Positions 1 to 10,708 of a stretch of DNA of 64,000 bases are shown here, in pieces. The notes under the pieces were generated by a model, which searched no databases, had not been told where the DNA came from, and was given only the letters and a program-made list of their open reading frames with translations. The first letter of the stretch is position 1; every line of letters starts with the position of its first letter. The stretch comes from DATMXT01 sp963662765 (GTDB lineage: Bacteria; Bacillota; Clostridia; Oscillospirales; Feifaniaceae). The stretch is from positions 223,704 to 287,703 of the forward strand of contig CAXXUP010000004.1 of NCBI GenBank assembly GCA_963662765.2. Reading direction: 5' to 3'. A program made the position numbers and the translations under genes.

Positions 1-3000
1 TATTTTGCAGGGTGACGGAGTTGCCTTCGGTGACGTAGCTTGCGCCGTCGATGCGCCACTCGTAGAGGTAGCTGCCCGCATCCGGAGTGGCGAGCATGGT
101 GAGATTGCCGTGGTTTTTGGAGGAGACGACCATACTGTCGGAGGTGGATACGGATCGGACGCCGCTCGTCACGGTTCCGCCGCCGTTTTCGTAGCTGTCG
201 GAGGATACGGTGACATTGTAGAGCGGGATTTTCTCAAACTCCGCCTTGACCTTCAAATCTCCGGTGATGGCGGGCATATAGTAATTTGCGACTTCTCCGC
301 TGCTGTTTACAGCGGTGTAGGCCGTTCCGGTCCAAACGTACCAGCACTTGACCTGGTATCCGCTTGCCGGGTTGGCGAGGATATTGACATCGCCCATGGC
401 GGGAAGCTCTGTCTCATAGGTCAGACTTCTGTCACCTCCGGTTTCCGGCGCAATGCTGACAAGGGCGCCGTCATAGAAGAGGGCCATGGTTCCGTTGGGG
501 GAACTTGTGTCGTCGGCGTTGATCCCGGCCAAATAGGTTACGGGGACCGGAATGCCTTCAAACTCGACGGTGACCATGTGGTTGGCCGTGATGCCGGAGA
601 GGGTGAGCGTTGTGCCGGTGTAGGCGGCGCCGGGGGTCTCCTCGTAGGGCGTGCCGTCAACCTCCCAACCCCTCACCTTGTAGTAGGTGTCGGGGGTGGC
701 TGTGAAGGTGACCGCGGTGTTGATGGGCACGGTGCCGCCACTTGCGAGCGTGCTGCCGGCGTGCGCCGCTGTGAGGGAGCCGTTGTCGCCGGCACTGTAA
801 GTGACGGAGAAGTTGTACTTGTTTACGTACTCGGCCGTGATGAGATAATTGCCCATGGAGCCCGCCGTGAAGCTGAGGGTCTTGCCGTCAGCCGAGACGG
901 TGAGCAGTGACGTATCAATCGGATTGTCGCCGTTTGTAACGGTCCAGCACATGACATTGTAGTCGGTGTCGGGGACCGCAATGGCCGTCACGGTCGATCC
1001 GGCGGGGATCCAGGTGCCCGCAGCGGGAATGGTGTTTTGGGCTTCGCCGTAGTAAACCGAGGTGATGTCGCCGTTGTCTCCGTCTGTGTTCGAGTAGGCG
1101 ACATAGGCGTCGGTCGACAGGTAAATGGTTACGGTTTTGGCAAGGGAGGTTCCGGCGGCGTTGGTGTGGGTTGCCGTCAGTTTCAGAACACCGCCGGTGC
1201 CGGTTTCGTTCTTGGAGATGGACAGGATGCCGGTAGCGCTGTTCACAGTGGTCAGCCGCAGCTGTGCGCCCCAGAGTGACCAGACGACATCAGATCCGGG
1301 ACTGTTGTCGTCGAGGGTGACTGCCGCATCAAAGTCCCAAGTATCCTGCGTGTTGTGGTAGAGGGTGTAAGTCCCATCGCCAGAGGGCGTCTCGGTCGGG
1401 CAGGAGATGGCGATGGAGGCGGCCTTTGGCAGGACGGTGAAAGCTGCGGTGGCAATGTCCATGGGAATCACAGCGTCAGCCGTCTCGTAGGCCTCAGCCT
1501 TCAGGGCGTAGCCCTTGAACGTCATGCCACTGCCGATGGTCAGCGTGTAGCTCGAGCTCGCGGCACCCTCAATGAGCACGCCGTCCAGATACCACTTGTA
1601 GGTCTTGGGTGTCGTACCGGAGAAGGTGGTTGTGAAGGTGCAGGAGCCGCCTCTGGAGAGCAGTTTCGTGGTCGGGGCAATGGTCAGCACGCCGATCTCG
1701 GAGGCCAGCGAGTCCTTGACCGTGAGGGGAATGTCGAGTGTGTAGTAAGTGGCGTCGGCGGTGTCCTCGTCATAGAAGTCCACTGTAAGGGTATAGTCGC
1801 CGACATCGAGACCGGCAAGAGTGCTCCCACCGCCTGTCAAAAGTACCAGCGTACCGAAGGCGGCATTGGAATCGGGGGCCCAGGTATAGTCGGTGCCCGC
1901 GGTAAGGGTCGATGCCGCACCGGACAGTTTCAGGGAGGCGAACAGGTGGTTTTTCCCGATGACAGCCGGGCAGTAGACGGTGGTGCCGAGTGTACTTGTG
2001 CCCGCCGGATTCTTGTCATAGACCGGTGCGCCCGTGTATGCCGCGTCAGTGGTCGTGCGGTAGTAGCGCACGTAGGGGTTTGTCAGCCGGTTGATTGCAA
2101 CCTGGCCCACCTGGCTCTTCTGAGTCGCGGCTACAGCCGAGGAGTTGCCGGCGTCCGCTAACCACCCGTAGCCATACACGCCAAAGGTATTGCTTAAGGC
2201 GTCGTCATAGTAGCTGACGCTGTAGGCACCGGCATCGATACCGCCTGCCGCACCGTAAGCCGACAGCGACTTAACATCGCTGAGTACCAGCGACATGAAT
2301 TCGTCGGAACTGAACTGGATGCCGTATGCTATGCCGGTGGCGGAGTTGATGGCCGAGAGGGTACCGGTGCCGTCCGACAGGATGCGCAGTCCGTCGACAT
2401 CCAGATTCAGGACACCGGAGTTTGCAGCGGAGCCGGCCAGATAGTTGTTGCCGTAGAGCTTAAAGGTCTCGCAGCTATCATCCACAGTGAGCATTGCCGC
2501 CGTAAGGCCGTTTAAGGTGAGCGACTTGGCCGAGAGGGCATCAATGTCGAGCCCGCCATCAACACCCGAAAGCGTGTAGGACAGGTCGTTGCCAGAGGGG
2601 GTATCGATGGACTCGTCGTGGTAGACCGTCACGGATGTCGCCGAGTAGTCGCTGATCGTCGACCGGACCCAACCGAGTGCTGTCGACCGGAAGTAGAGAT
2701 AGAGTGATTTGTCGGGGTCGGGGTCGCCATTGTAGTAATAATACCATCCATCTTCGATGACCGGAAAATGCGAATTCGAGTCATCGATCGGTACTGCTGT
2801 GGTATGGGTGGCCTCCAGTTTTACGGTTGAACGGATGACATCTGTTCCTGTGGAAACCGAGGTGCCAACATTCAACACATACTCCTGAAGCGAAAGGACC
2901 CCGTCCGCATACTTCGCATAGAACCGCGTGCCGTTGATGTAATCTGCATGCTTCAGGTCGTCCTTGTTGATCTTTTTCAGGACGCCGCCATCATTGTAAT

Positions 3001-6000
3001 AGTAGAAAGTCTCGTCCCCCAGAGAGCCGGTGGAGAGGACCATCACGCCCTCGGAAGTGACGGCCGGATCGGGATCTGCTACCTCCACCGTAATGCCGGG
3101 GTCACTCTCAGTGGCCGGAGCGATGTAGAGATATTTGGACTCAAGCGGGCTGGTGTCATCGTCGTCAAGACCAAAGAAATGCAACAGGAAATAATCCCAG
3201 TAATCAAATCCTGCGAGCTCGATGCTGCTATTTGCCCCGAAGGTCTTGGTGGTGAAGTTGGTATCACTCGTACCGTAGCAGGCCAGGAAGCCGGAGGGGT
3301 CGGTCGTGTCGGCAGGTGAGTAGTCGACCAGCCAATAGGCGTACATGGCATCATAGATCGCGCCGCCGAGCGAGTTGATTTCAGTGGAGCCGCCATAGTT
3401 GTAGATGTAGTGGTAGGGCGCAAGCAGGCCGTAGTAAGCGCACACCAGCAGCTTGCCGCTCCAGACCGTCATGGTATTCCCTTCGGCCAGAATGCCTAGG
3501 GCGTAGTAGTTATTCTGCAGGGTTTCCCCGTCCGCACCGTACATGTAGACTTTAAGGGTGGGGGAGGAAGTCTCGGAATTTTGTACGCCGACCGTCAGCT
3601 TGACGCACCGGATACCGATGTTGTTGCTGACGGAAGAGGAGGCGCTGTCATCCGCCTTGGGGGCGTTCACCGTCATGTCGACGGTGCCGGTCAGCAGCAG
3701 CTCACCACCGCAATAGATGGCCTTCATCGGGGTGTTCCCGTGGGCTCTGTTCAGGTTGAGGGTCAGATCGCCGGCGCCCCGCACCGTCAAGTCCCCCACC
3801 GTGTGGAACAGAATGGCGGAGGATGTGGAGTTGTTGTTTTCCGTCAGTGTATTGGCACCTGTTGCCGTAACCGACACACCGGTCGTGCGCTTCGCGACGA
3901 TGAGGTATCCGGGAGCTGACGAGGTGACTGTCAGATTGTCAAAGGTTACGGTGCCGACGCCGGTATCAAGTACGATCGTAAGCTTCGGCGCGTAGGTCTG
4001 GCTGTTGGCGCCCGCAAGGATGCGGCTGCCCGATGTGAGGGTTAGGACCTGGGTGCCGGCATCGTAGCTCCAGCCGGTGCCGGAGAATGCACTGATGTCG
4101 GTGCCGTTCACCGTAAGGCCGATTTCATTGAAGGTTAGGGTGACGACTTGGTTGGCCGTGATATTGGAGATGGAGTAGATGCCGGTCGCCGCATCGTAGG
4201 AATAGGTGGACCCGGCTTGCACGTTGCCGGCAGCTGTGAACTCATAACCGTTCGCGTAGACCCTGTCGATGAGGGCTTTCGCGCTGTCGGCTCCCTCCAG
4301 CTTAAAGCTGAAGTTGCCGCTGGAAGCCACGCTCGAGAGGCAGCCGTTTACCGGCGTCAGCGTGATGCCGTTGATGGTGCTGCTGATCGTGGGCCAGGAT
4401 ACGGTATTGTAAATGGAGGCCGCGAACTCCGGCGTGATGGTGTAGTCGTAGCCGATGTCCTCTTGTGTGTAGGTCATGGATGTGGCACGGTATTTGGAGG
4501 TCAGCAGCGTGCCGGCCGGAGTGTAAGTGACCACCCAGTAAGTGACGGTCTTGCCGGCCATTGGGGTTGCGCTGACCGCAAAGTCGTCTCCCTCATGCAG
4601 GGTGATGATACTGGCATCCGAATTCTGCGTGGCGCCCAGCGGCAGCGTGTAGCTGTAGGTCCCCTGGGTGATTGTGCCTAAGGTGATGGTGTGGACCGGT
4701 TTTTCGGTCAGATAGAGGGTGAGGGTCACGTTGGAGCCTAGCTCCTCAATGTCGTAGCTATCCCCGGATGCGATGACATGAACCAGACTGCCGTCCACCA
4801 AAATCTTGCCGGTCTCGGTGGCCTTGAAGTAGCAGGTGACGGTGGTTCCAGAATTATCGTAGGTGTATTTGTAGATTGAATCCTTGACGACGGCGCCGCC
4901 ATCCGCAGCGGTTGTCGCAAGAGACTGCCAGGAAGTCAGGTTCTGACCCGCAAGGTCAGCCGCCGCGACGGCCGTGGCCGGCGAGGTCAGCGAGCTCTCA
5001 AAGCCCTCAAGCTCATAATAGTCGGCGCAGCTTCCGTAGACCGAGAGCGGACTGCCGCCGGCGACGTTCGCAATCGTGAAGGTGTTGCCGTCGGAATAGT
5101 TGAAGGTCTGGCTTTCACCGGCCACCGTGGCTTCAATCAGGGCGTTTGCCGGCTGTGCCGTGACGCCCGACAAATTGAAGTTCAACGTGACGGCGAAGTC
5201 CTGCTGTTTTGTCTTGCAGGTCACTACGGTGTTTTCCAGTATGGCAGAGATGGTATAGGTACCGGTGGTGTAGTCGGCGCTGCCTTGGCTACCTTCGGAA
5301 ACATAGGAATAGTCGTTGTCCAGCAGGAATCCGGTGGCCGGCTGCACCGTGATCTCGGTGTCGCCCTTGATGGAGGCGGTGGTGCCGGTAACCCAGGTTT
5401 TGTTGTCGGCTGCGGCGTCTGTAGCACTCGCGTAGTACCAAGCCGTAAGGCCACCCTTGCCGCTCAGGTCGTTCAAAGTCAGAGTATAGAAGTCCCGCTC
5501 GAATACGGCGTAGAGGGTGCAGCTTCGAATGGGCATGGTGAAGTAGTACGTGCTTGCGGCCTTTCCCTCATCCTCGTTGTCATAGGCCGTTCCGCTGCCG
5601 ACCTCGGTGTAGCGCCACTCCTTAAAGTGGTAGCCCTCGTTGGCCGTGGCGGTAAAGGTAAATTTGGAGCCGCCGAGCACGATGCTTTCGCTCGTGAGGG
5701 AGGTGTCATTGCATGTGAGCGCGCCGCCGCCCTCGTCGCCGGCCGTTCCGAAGACCAGGGTACTCTGCTTGACCGTGAACTGCACCTCAACTTGCGTGTC
5801 CTGCGCATACATGACACATGGGAAGGAAGAGGCGGTCGAGTTCTGGGCAACACCGTTCACATACCAGTCGTAGACCTCATAGCCAGAGTCGGGCACCGCG
5901 TAGAAGACGACCCTAGTACCGGCCTGATAGTTTAGGGTGACGTCCGCGGAGGAGTAATTGCCGGTTGCGCTGTCGTAGATCAGTGGGCTGCGGGTGTAGT

Positions 6001-9000
6001 CGTAGTCCGGGCTTACGACGTAGACGGTGCCGACGTCGTGGGTTTCAAAGGGACGGGCACCCAAAATCAGATTGTGAGTGGCGCCGAGAATGGACGCTGA
6101 GCCGCCTAAGAAGCTCAGTTTATAGTTCCCGAGCAGCGTGGACGTGGTCGCCCTACTTGTCGTATAGTAGCCGCAGGTCGCGTCGACCGTCGGGCTTGTG
6201 AAGGTCTTACCGGCCGTATTGGTGTAGGTAAGCGCGATAACGGTATCGGCAATGATGTCCGCCAGCTCTTCGCCCGTGTAGTCGCAGGGGGCAAAGCTGC
6301 CGGAGGTGACAGCCAGACTGCCAAGTATCGGATCGGTCTCATCGACACCCTCACTGCCGACTATTGTGGGCAGCTGCAGCGTGACTTCCCGCTGGGTGAC
6401 AATAAAGGAGTCCCAGGCGGAGCCTGCGATGCCGCCGGAGCCGTTACCTGCCGTCATCTGGACAAGATAGCCGCCTGCCGGGGTGTTTGCCGTAAGATCA
6501 TAGATGCCTGTTGCAGTCGACAGGGTCAGGTAGCCGGTGACGGGATTGGTGTCGTAATACACGTACTTTTCGTCGAGCGTCACTGCACCGCTTCGAGTGG
6601 CCGTGAAGAACCAGACGTCGCCGTCCTCTGTCTTATAGGTATAGTTACTGCCCATGACGACGCTCCCGCCGTCTGCAATGGTTGTGGCGCCTTGCAGGGA
6701 GATGGCCCCTGCCGTGTCGGCCTTGTAGAGGTAAACCCCGGCGGCGTTCATGGCGGTGCTCTGCGTGACGCCGCCCGTCTTGGAGAGCGCCATGAAGGTG
6801 AGGCTGCCGCCATCGCCGTAGGTCACGGAGGTTGGCCCGTCAATCGCCCAGCCGTTGCCCATGTCGGAGAGATAAATGCTATTGGATTCACTGGGCTTAA
6901 AGACATAGGAGCCGGAATAGTAGGCATATACGATGTAAACGCCCTCGGGCAACGCCTCGTCGATGATGGAATTGGCCACGCCGTTCGAGTCAACCGCTTC
7001 CACAAACTGATAAGAGACGCCTGTGCTGCCCGAAGTCAGGGTGAAGAGCACCGTACCTGTCGGGACAGCGGCCGAGTCGGCGTGGTCGTTGAGCACTTTG
7101 GCGTAGAGCTCCACACCGGAGGATGCACTGTCGTGCGCCCAGAGCTCCGAGATATGGGTGGCGCGCTTGGAGTGGGTCACGGTCACGCTGTCGGTGTACG
7201 AAGTGATGTAGGTGCCGCTCTCCTTGGCAATGACATTGACCCGGCATCGATAGACGCCGGCAGAGGCGACACCGGCCGAAGCAAAGGTCAGGGTGCGGGA
7301 ATCCTCGTTGTCAAGAGCGGTCCAAGCGCCGTTTTGCTGTTTTTGCCATTGGTACAAAACGGTGGTGTAATAGTTGGAGGAGAGCTGACCGGCGGGTCCT
7401 GTGATGCCCACGGTCAAATAGGCGTTTTTATCCGGGTATACGAGAAGCTGTGCGTTATTTTCGCCGTCCGACTCGGCCACGGTCAAAATCGGATTCCCGT
7501 CGGCAGCCTTGGTCCGGGCGATGAGGTAGGCCGAGGGCGAAGACAGCGGCGGAATGGGAGACGAGCGTTCAACTTGAATGCAGTATTTGTATTCGGTGTA
7601 GGGGGTCAGGTTTTCGTCCTCGTAGAAGAACTCTTTTTTGCCGCCTACGAGCTTGTAGTGCGTGGAATCACCGGCGCCGATGGTGGCGATGAGCTGCAGT
7701 CCGCTGCCCTCCGGATAATCGCCGTACCGGTAGAGATAAAAGTCTTTGGCGGAGCCGCTGTACGTCCAGGTCAGACAGTTCGTGTCGCTCGTGGTGCGGG
7801 CAAAATCCTGCTTGAAGTCGGCCGGAAGCTTAGGCGGTTCGGACACATCGCCGACCACATAGCTCACGACCGGAACGGCGGTTCCGTCGCTAAAGCTGTA
7901 CATATAAGAGAAGAGTTTCCAACTGTAATAATAGCCGTAGTCCTTAAACTGGGTCGGCATATTTGTGACGGTTCCGGAGATACTGGTCCCGCTTAGGCTG
8001 ATGTTGGAGAAGCCGCCCGCGGGGTTGAGTGAGAAGTAGGCGCCGGCCTTGACATGGGCGCCCGACTGGACAAGGCTCGACCAGCCCTGCCCTCCCGCGC
8101 CGACCTTGAACTCGACATTGGCGCCGAAGTTGTAGGTGTTGCTCTCCTCATCGGTGATGGTGATCTCCTGCGTGATGGCGCCGTTGCCGAAGCTGACGCC
8201 GGCGGGATCCTGGTTCCAGGCCGCGATAACGTTGTACCCGCTCGTGGAGGAGGGGTAGCTCGCGGGATCGCCCGGTGTGGAGGTGATGGCCTTGCCTGAA
8301 ATCTGGGGCAGGGCGTCATAGTCCCCCTGAATGGACTCATAATAGTCGAGGCTTAAAATCTGGAAGCAGGGAGAAAAGCTGTTGGTGAGAATTTCGGAAG
8401 TCTCGGTATATCCGCCGATCCCATCCGGGACATATACATAGTAAACGTAGCACTCGGTCGGAATGCAGTAGAAGGCCACCGAGTCCTCGTCTTGGCTTGT
8501 CTCAAAAGTCAGCGTGTACTCGTAGCTTCTGGTGGTGGCCTTCTCCCACTCCATCGTGAAACCCGCCGAGGCTTCAATGGCAACAGCGGCGCCGGCAATG
8601 GTGTAATCCCCTTCGAAATAGCCGCCGATCTCAAAGTCCACCGAGACAAGGTCCGAGTGACCCGAGCCGCTGATGGAGGAAAGCGACGTGGTGTTCTGCC
8701 AGGCGTAGTCGTAATCCGATATGATGTCGACATCCTCAAAGTAAGGGGCGGCCGCAATGACCGCCAGCACCTTGGGGTCGGAGTAGGTCAGGTAGTGGAT
8801 GCCGCTGTATTCAATGAGCGTCGTGTCGTTGTCGGTATCGGGCATGGTGATCGAGAGGGGCGTTGTCGTCAGCATCCAAGGCGCTCCCGCGACGGTGGAG
8901 GAAGTGGAACAGTTTTTGGCATCGACACCCAGCGTGCCGCCCTTGTATAGGATGCTGTAGCCCTTGTAGGACCCCCTGAATACGGGTTGGCTCAAGTCGA

Positions 9001-10708
9001 TATTGCTGGATGCATCGTATCCAACGTTCGAAATACCTGTAGTGCCCATATAGTTTGTCAGAAGAATCTGGTGGCCCGAGCCATTCATGTCCCCCGAAAC
9101 AGCGCCGTATTCGCAATAGCTGAAGCTCTTTTGATTGTTATAAGCGTTGTTATTGTAATAAGAAGCTGCGTCTTTTGTGCCTGCCCAGGGCAGCGTCACC
9201 TTGTTGGAACCGGCGTCGCAGCTGGTATCGTCGTCGAGCTCGTAAGCGATGGAGAGGCTGCTATTGAGATATTTACACAGGACGCTGTCTATGTAGATGT
9301 AGGTGTAACCGCTGCGGTCCGGAGTCACGACCGCGGTGTTGCAGCGCATGGTGGGTGCGCTGAGATTTTTTGTGTCGTACCCGTTTTTGCTGCTGGTGAG
9401 GGTTGTGTCACCGGTCGGGTTGCCGTCCGAGTCATAGGTGGGAATCGTCTGGTTTTCGGTGTCCACCACCTTCAGCAGCTGAGAAGTGGTCAGCACCAGC
9501 CCGGCTTCCTCGTCGTAGGTATAAAAGCCGACGGCACGCTGGTAGTTTGCGTTTTTGTCCGCCTCGGGCTGTCCCGCCATCACAAGGTCCTTTGTGCCGT
9601 CTGCGTCGACGTCACCGTAAGTCAGCGAGACGCGGTTGAGGTTCCCGAATGTAGAAGTTCCAAGGTCAAGGGCGCTGTTTGCCTGCAGCATGGCGGAAGT
9701 GCCGCCCCAGAGGATGCGGGCTTTGCTTGCTTCGCTCTCGATGCACATGCCGGTGTAATTGAGAGCGGACATTTGGTAAGTGCCCCCGAGTGAAACGGTG
9801 TAGATTATGTTGTAAACGGTACGGCCGTAAGTGATGCCGAGGTCGTCCACGCCGTCCCGGTTGAAGTCGCCGGAGGTGAGGGAGACCATGTTTGGCACGG
9901 CGTACTGGGCGGCGCTCACCGCGTAGCTCCAGACCCTGGTCCAGTTGCCGATCGTGAGCCAGGCGTTTGCCGCGGAGTCGGTTGCCTTCTGATACTTGTA
10001 GATATCGACTCTGGCGTTGCCGCTCTCAGCCACATAGACGGCGATCTCGGAAGTTCCGTCCCCATCATAGTCGCCGGATGTGACCTGCAGCAGGTTCTGC
10101 CAGGATGCGTCCAGCCAAGTCTGCTTTTCCCGCTGAGAAGCGCTCCCAGAAACGGTATAATAGGGGCTGATCCCGCCGATGGACTTGGCGCCGCTGTAGG
10201 TGTTTGTGGCGCTGTCGTAGACATAGAGAACAAGTCCCGCCACGCCATATGTTGTCGCGTCTCCTATAGGCTGACTATTGATGCCCACATAGGCCACTTC
10301 GCCGGGGAGCCCATCCCCGTCAAAGTCGCCTGCGGCGCTTGAAAACAGCTTTACGGTGGGCATGGATGCCCCGCTCGTGCTGTAACTGCCGAGTGCTGTG
10401 GGCGAAACGGTGTTGTCATTATTGCCGAAAAGCTTTGTGCCGCCGGCAGTGGCCAGGAGGGTCTCAAATACCTGGTTTCCCGTGGTCTTGTCCCGGCCGT
10501 AGGGATTGTCGGTGGTATCCGACTCATAGTCCTCCGGCAGGTCGCCGGTGTCAAACCCGAGGGCGGCAAAGACGTCCTCGGTATTGTTCTCGAGCGATGC
10601 GCTTTCGTTGCTGGCAGCCTCTGCCTTGAGGACGAACCCGAAGTCCGCCCCGGCCAGCGAGCCCAGTACCATCGAAAAAGCCATGAGCAAACTGAATGCC
10701 TTTTTCAT
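1..10708 (-). CDS. giant exported multidomain protein with FG-GAP/VCBS-type repeats (partial, C-terminus outside window)
   Basis: One uninterrupted minus-strand frame runs from the ATG at 10708 to the left edge, about 3,569 codons with no stop. Residues 1-32 look like a Sec signal peptide (MKKAFS start, hydrophobic core, AEAAS at the end). Four acidic calcium-loop motifs of the FG-GAP/VCBS type follow: GDFDGDG near residue 127, GDYDGDG near 212, GDFNRDG near 280, GDVDADG near 365. Around residues 965-1055 is a fibronectin-III-like stretch, then Ig-like segments. Near 1650-1740 and 3300-3375 are modules like the divergent InlB B-repeat (F-x-A-x-P/A-x-x-G-Y-x-x-x-x-W). Near 2250-2500 is a Ser/Thr/Gly-rich, beta-helix-like part. 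No catalytic motif was recognised. Inference: cell-surface or secreted adhesin-like or matrix-binding protein. Cell-wall anchoring (LPXTG or SLH) cannot be judged because the C-terminus is missing. Plus-strand open frames opposite it are shadows. Confidence 0.85.
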   Translation of the reverse strand, partial: MKKAFSLLMAFSMVLGSLAGADFGFVLKAEAASNESASLENNTEDVFAALGFDTGDLPEDYESDTTDNPYGRDKTTGNQVFETLLATAGGTKLFGNNDNTVSPTALGSYSTSGASMPTVKLFSSAAGDFDGDGLPGEVAYVGINSQPIGDATTYGVAGLVLYVYDSATNTYSGAKSIGGISPYYTVSGSASQREKQTWLDASWQNLLQVTSGDYDGDGTSEIAVYVAESGNARVDIYKYQKATDSAANAWLTIGNWTRVWSYAVSAAQYAVPNMVSLTSGDFNRDGVDDLGITYGRTVYNIIYTVSLGGTYQMSALNYTGMCIESEASKARILWGGTSAMLQANSALDLGTSTFGNLNRVSLTYGDVDADGTKDLVMAGQPEADKNANYQRAVGFYTYDEEAGLVLTTSQLLKVVDTENQTIPTYDSDGNPTGDTTLTSSKNGYDTKNLSAPTMRCNTAVVTPDRSGYTYIYIDSVLCKYLNSSLSIAYELDDDTSCDAGSNKVTLPWAGTKDAASYYNNNAYNNQKSFSYCEYGAVSGDMNGSGHQILLTNYMGTTGISNVGYDASSNIDLSQPVFRGSYKGYSILYKGGTLGVDAKNCSTSSTVAGAPWMLTTTPLSITMPDTDNDTTLIEYSGIHYLTYSDPKVLAVIAAAPYFEDVDIISDYDYAWQNTTSLSSISGSGHSDLVSVDFEIGGYFEGDYTIAGAAVAIEASAGFTMEWEKATTRSYEYTLTFETSQDEDSVAFYCIPTECYVYYVYVPDGIGGYTETSEILTNSFSPCFQILSLDYYESIQGDYDALPQISGKAITSTPGDPASYPSSTSGYNVIAAWNQDPAGVSFGNGAITQEITITDEESNTYNFGANVEFKVGAGGQGWSSLVQSGAHVKAGAYFSLNPAGGFSNISLSGTSISGTVTNMPTQFKDYGYYYSWKLFSYMYSFSDGTAVPVVSYVVGDVSEPPKLPADFKQDFARTTSDTNCLTWTYSGSAKDFYLYRYGDYPEGSGLQLIATIGAGDSTHYKLVGGKKEFFYEDENLTPYTEYKYCIQVERSSPIPPLSSPSAYLIARTKAADGNPILTVAESDGENNAQLLVYPDKNAYLTVGITGPAGQLSSNYYTTVLYQWQKQQNGAWTALDNEDSRTLTFASAGVASAGVYRCRVNVIAKESGTYITSYTDSVTVTHSKRATHISELWAHDSASSGVELYAKVLNDHADSAAVPTGTVLFTLTSGSTGVSYQFVEAVDSNGVANSIIDEALPEGVYIVYAYYSGSYVFKPSESNSIYLSDMGNGWAIDGPTSVTYGDGGSLTFMALSKTGGVTQSTAMNAAGVYLYKADTAGAISLQGATTIADGGSVVMGSNYTYKTEDGDVWFFTATRSGAVTLDEKYVYYDTNPVTGYLTLSTATGIYDLTANTPAGGYLVQMTAGNGSGGIAGSAWDSFIVTQREVTLQLPTIVGSEGVDETDPILGSLAVTSGSFAPCDYTGEELADIIADTVIALTYTNTAGKTFTSPTVDATCGYYTTSRATTSTLLGNYKLSFLGGSASILGATHNLILGARPFETHDVGTVYVVSPDYDYTRSPLIYDSATGNYSSADVTLNYQAGTRVVFYAVPDSGYEVYDWYVNGVAQNSTASSFPCVMYAQDTQVEVQFTVKQSTLVFGTAGDEGGGALTCNDTSLTSESIVLGGSKFTFTATANEGYHFKEWRYTEVGSGTAYDNEDEGKAASTYYFTMPIRSCTLYAVFERDFYTLTLNDLSGKGGLTAWYYASATDAAADNKTWVTGTTASIKGDTEITVQPATGFLLDNDYSYVSEGSQGSADYTTGTYTISAILENTVVTCKTKQQDFAVTLNFNLSGVTAQPANALIEATVAGESQTFNYSDGNTFTIANVAGGSPLSVYGSCADYYELEGFESSLTSPATAVAAADLAGQNLTSWQSLATTAADGGAVVKDSIYKYTYDNSGTTVTCYFKATETGKILVDGSLVHVIASGDSYDIEELGSNVTLTLYLTEKPVHTITLGTITQGTYSYTLPLGATQNSDASIITLHEGDDFAVSATPMAGKTVTYWVVTYTPAGTLLTSKYRATSMTYTQEDIGYDYTITPEFAASIYNTVSWPTISSTINGITLTPVNGCLSSVASSGNFSFKLEGADSAKALIDRVYANGYEFTAAGNVQAGSTYSYDAATGIYSISNITANQVVTLTFNEIGLTVNGTDISAFSGTGWSYDAGTQVLTLTSGSRILAGANSQTYAPKLTIVLDTGVGTVTFDNLTVTSSAPGYLIVAKRTTGVSVTATGANTLTENNNSTSSAILFHTVGDLTVRGAGDLTLNLNRAHGNTPMKAIYCGGELLLTGTVDMTVNAPKADDSASSSVSNNIGIRCVKLTVGVQNSETSSPTLKVYMYGADGETLQNNYYALGILAEGNTMTVWSGKLLVCAYYGLLAPYHYIYNYGGSTEINSLGGAIYDAMYAYWLVDYSPADTTDPSGFLACYGTSDTNFTTKTFGANSSIELAGFDYWDYFLLHFFGLDDDDTSPLESKYLYIAPATESDPGITVEVADPDPAVTSEGVMVLSTGSLGDETFYYYNDGGVLKKINKDDLKHADYINGTRFYAKYADGVLSLQEYVLNVGTSVSTGTDVIRSTVKLEATHTTAVPIDDSNSHFPVIEDGWYYYYNGDPDPDKSLYLYFRSTALGWVRSTISDYSATSVTVYHDESIDTPSGNDLSYTLSGVDGGLDIDALSAKSLTLNGLTAAMLTVDDSCETFKLYGNNYLAGSAANSGVLNLDVDGLRILSDGTGTLSAINSATGIAYGIQFSSDEFMSLVLSDVKSLSAYGAAGGIDAGAYSVSYYDDALSNTFGVYGYGWLADAGNSSAVAATQKSQVGQVAINRLTNPYVRYYRTTTDAAYTGAPVYDKNPAGTSTLGTTVYCPAVIGKNHLFASLKLSGAASTLTAGTDYTWAPDSNAAFGTLVLLTGGGSTLAGLDVGDYTLTVDFYDEDTADATYYTLDIPLTVKDSLASEIGVLTIAPTTKLLSRGGSCTFTTTFSGTTPKTYKWYLDGVLIEGAASSSYTLTIGSGMTFKGYALKAEAYETADAVIPMDIATAAFTVLPKAASIAISCPTETPSGDGTYTLYHNTQDTWDFDAAVTLDDNSPGSDVVWSLWGAQLRLTTVNSATGILSISKNETGTGGVLKLTATHTNAAGTSLAKTVTIYLSTDAYVAYSNTDGDNGDITSVYYGEAQNTIPAAGTWIPAGSTVTAIAVPDTDYNVMCWTVTNGDNPIDTSLLTVSADGKTLSFTAGSMGNYLITAEYVNKYNFSVTYSAGDNGSLTAAHAGSTLASGGTVPINTAVTFTATPDTYYKVRGWEVDGTPYEETPGAAYTGTTLTLSGITANHMVTVEFEGIPVPVTYLAGINADDTSSPNGTMALFYDGALVSIAPETGGDRSLTYETELPAMGDVNILANPASGYQVKCWYVWTGTAYTAVNSSGEVANYYMPAITGDLKVKAEFEKIPLYNVTVSSDSYENGGGTVTSGVRSVSTSDSMVVSSKNHGNLTMLATPDAGSYLYEWRIDGASYVTEGNSVTLQN

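Noticed and set aside
5..7996. Long plus-strand open frames, up to 434 codons (for example 6692-7996 and 5-910)
   Set aside because: They lie exactly opposite the giant minus-strand gene, have Gly/Val/Arg-rich shadow composition and no ribosome sites.
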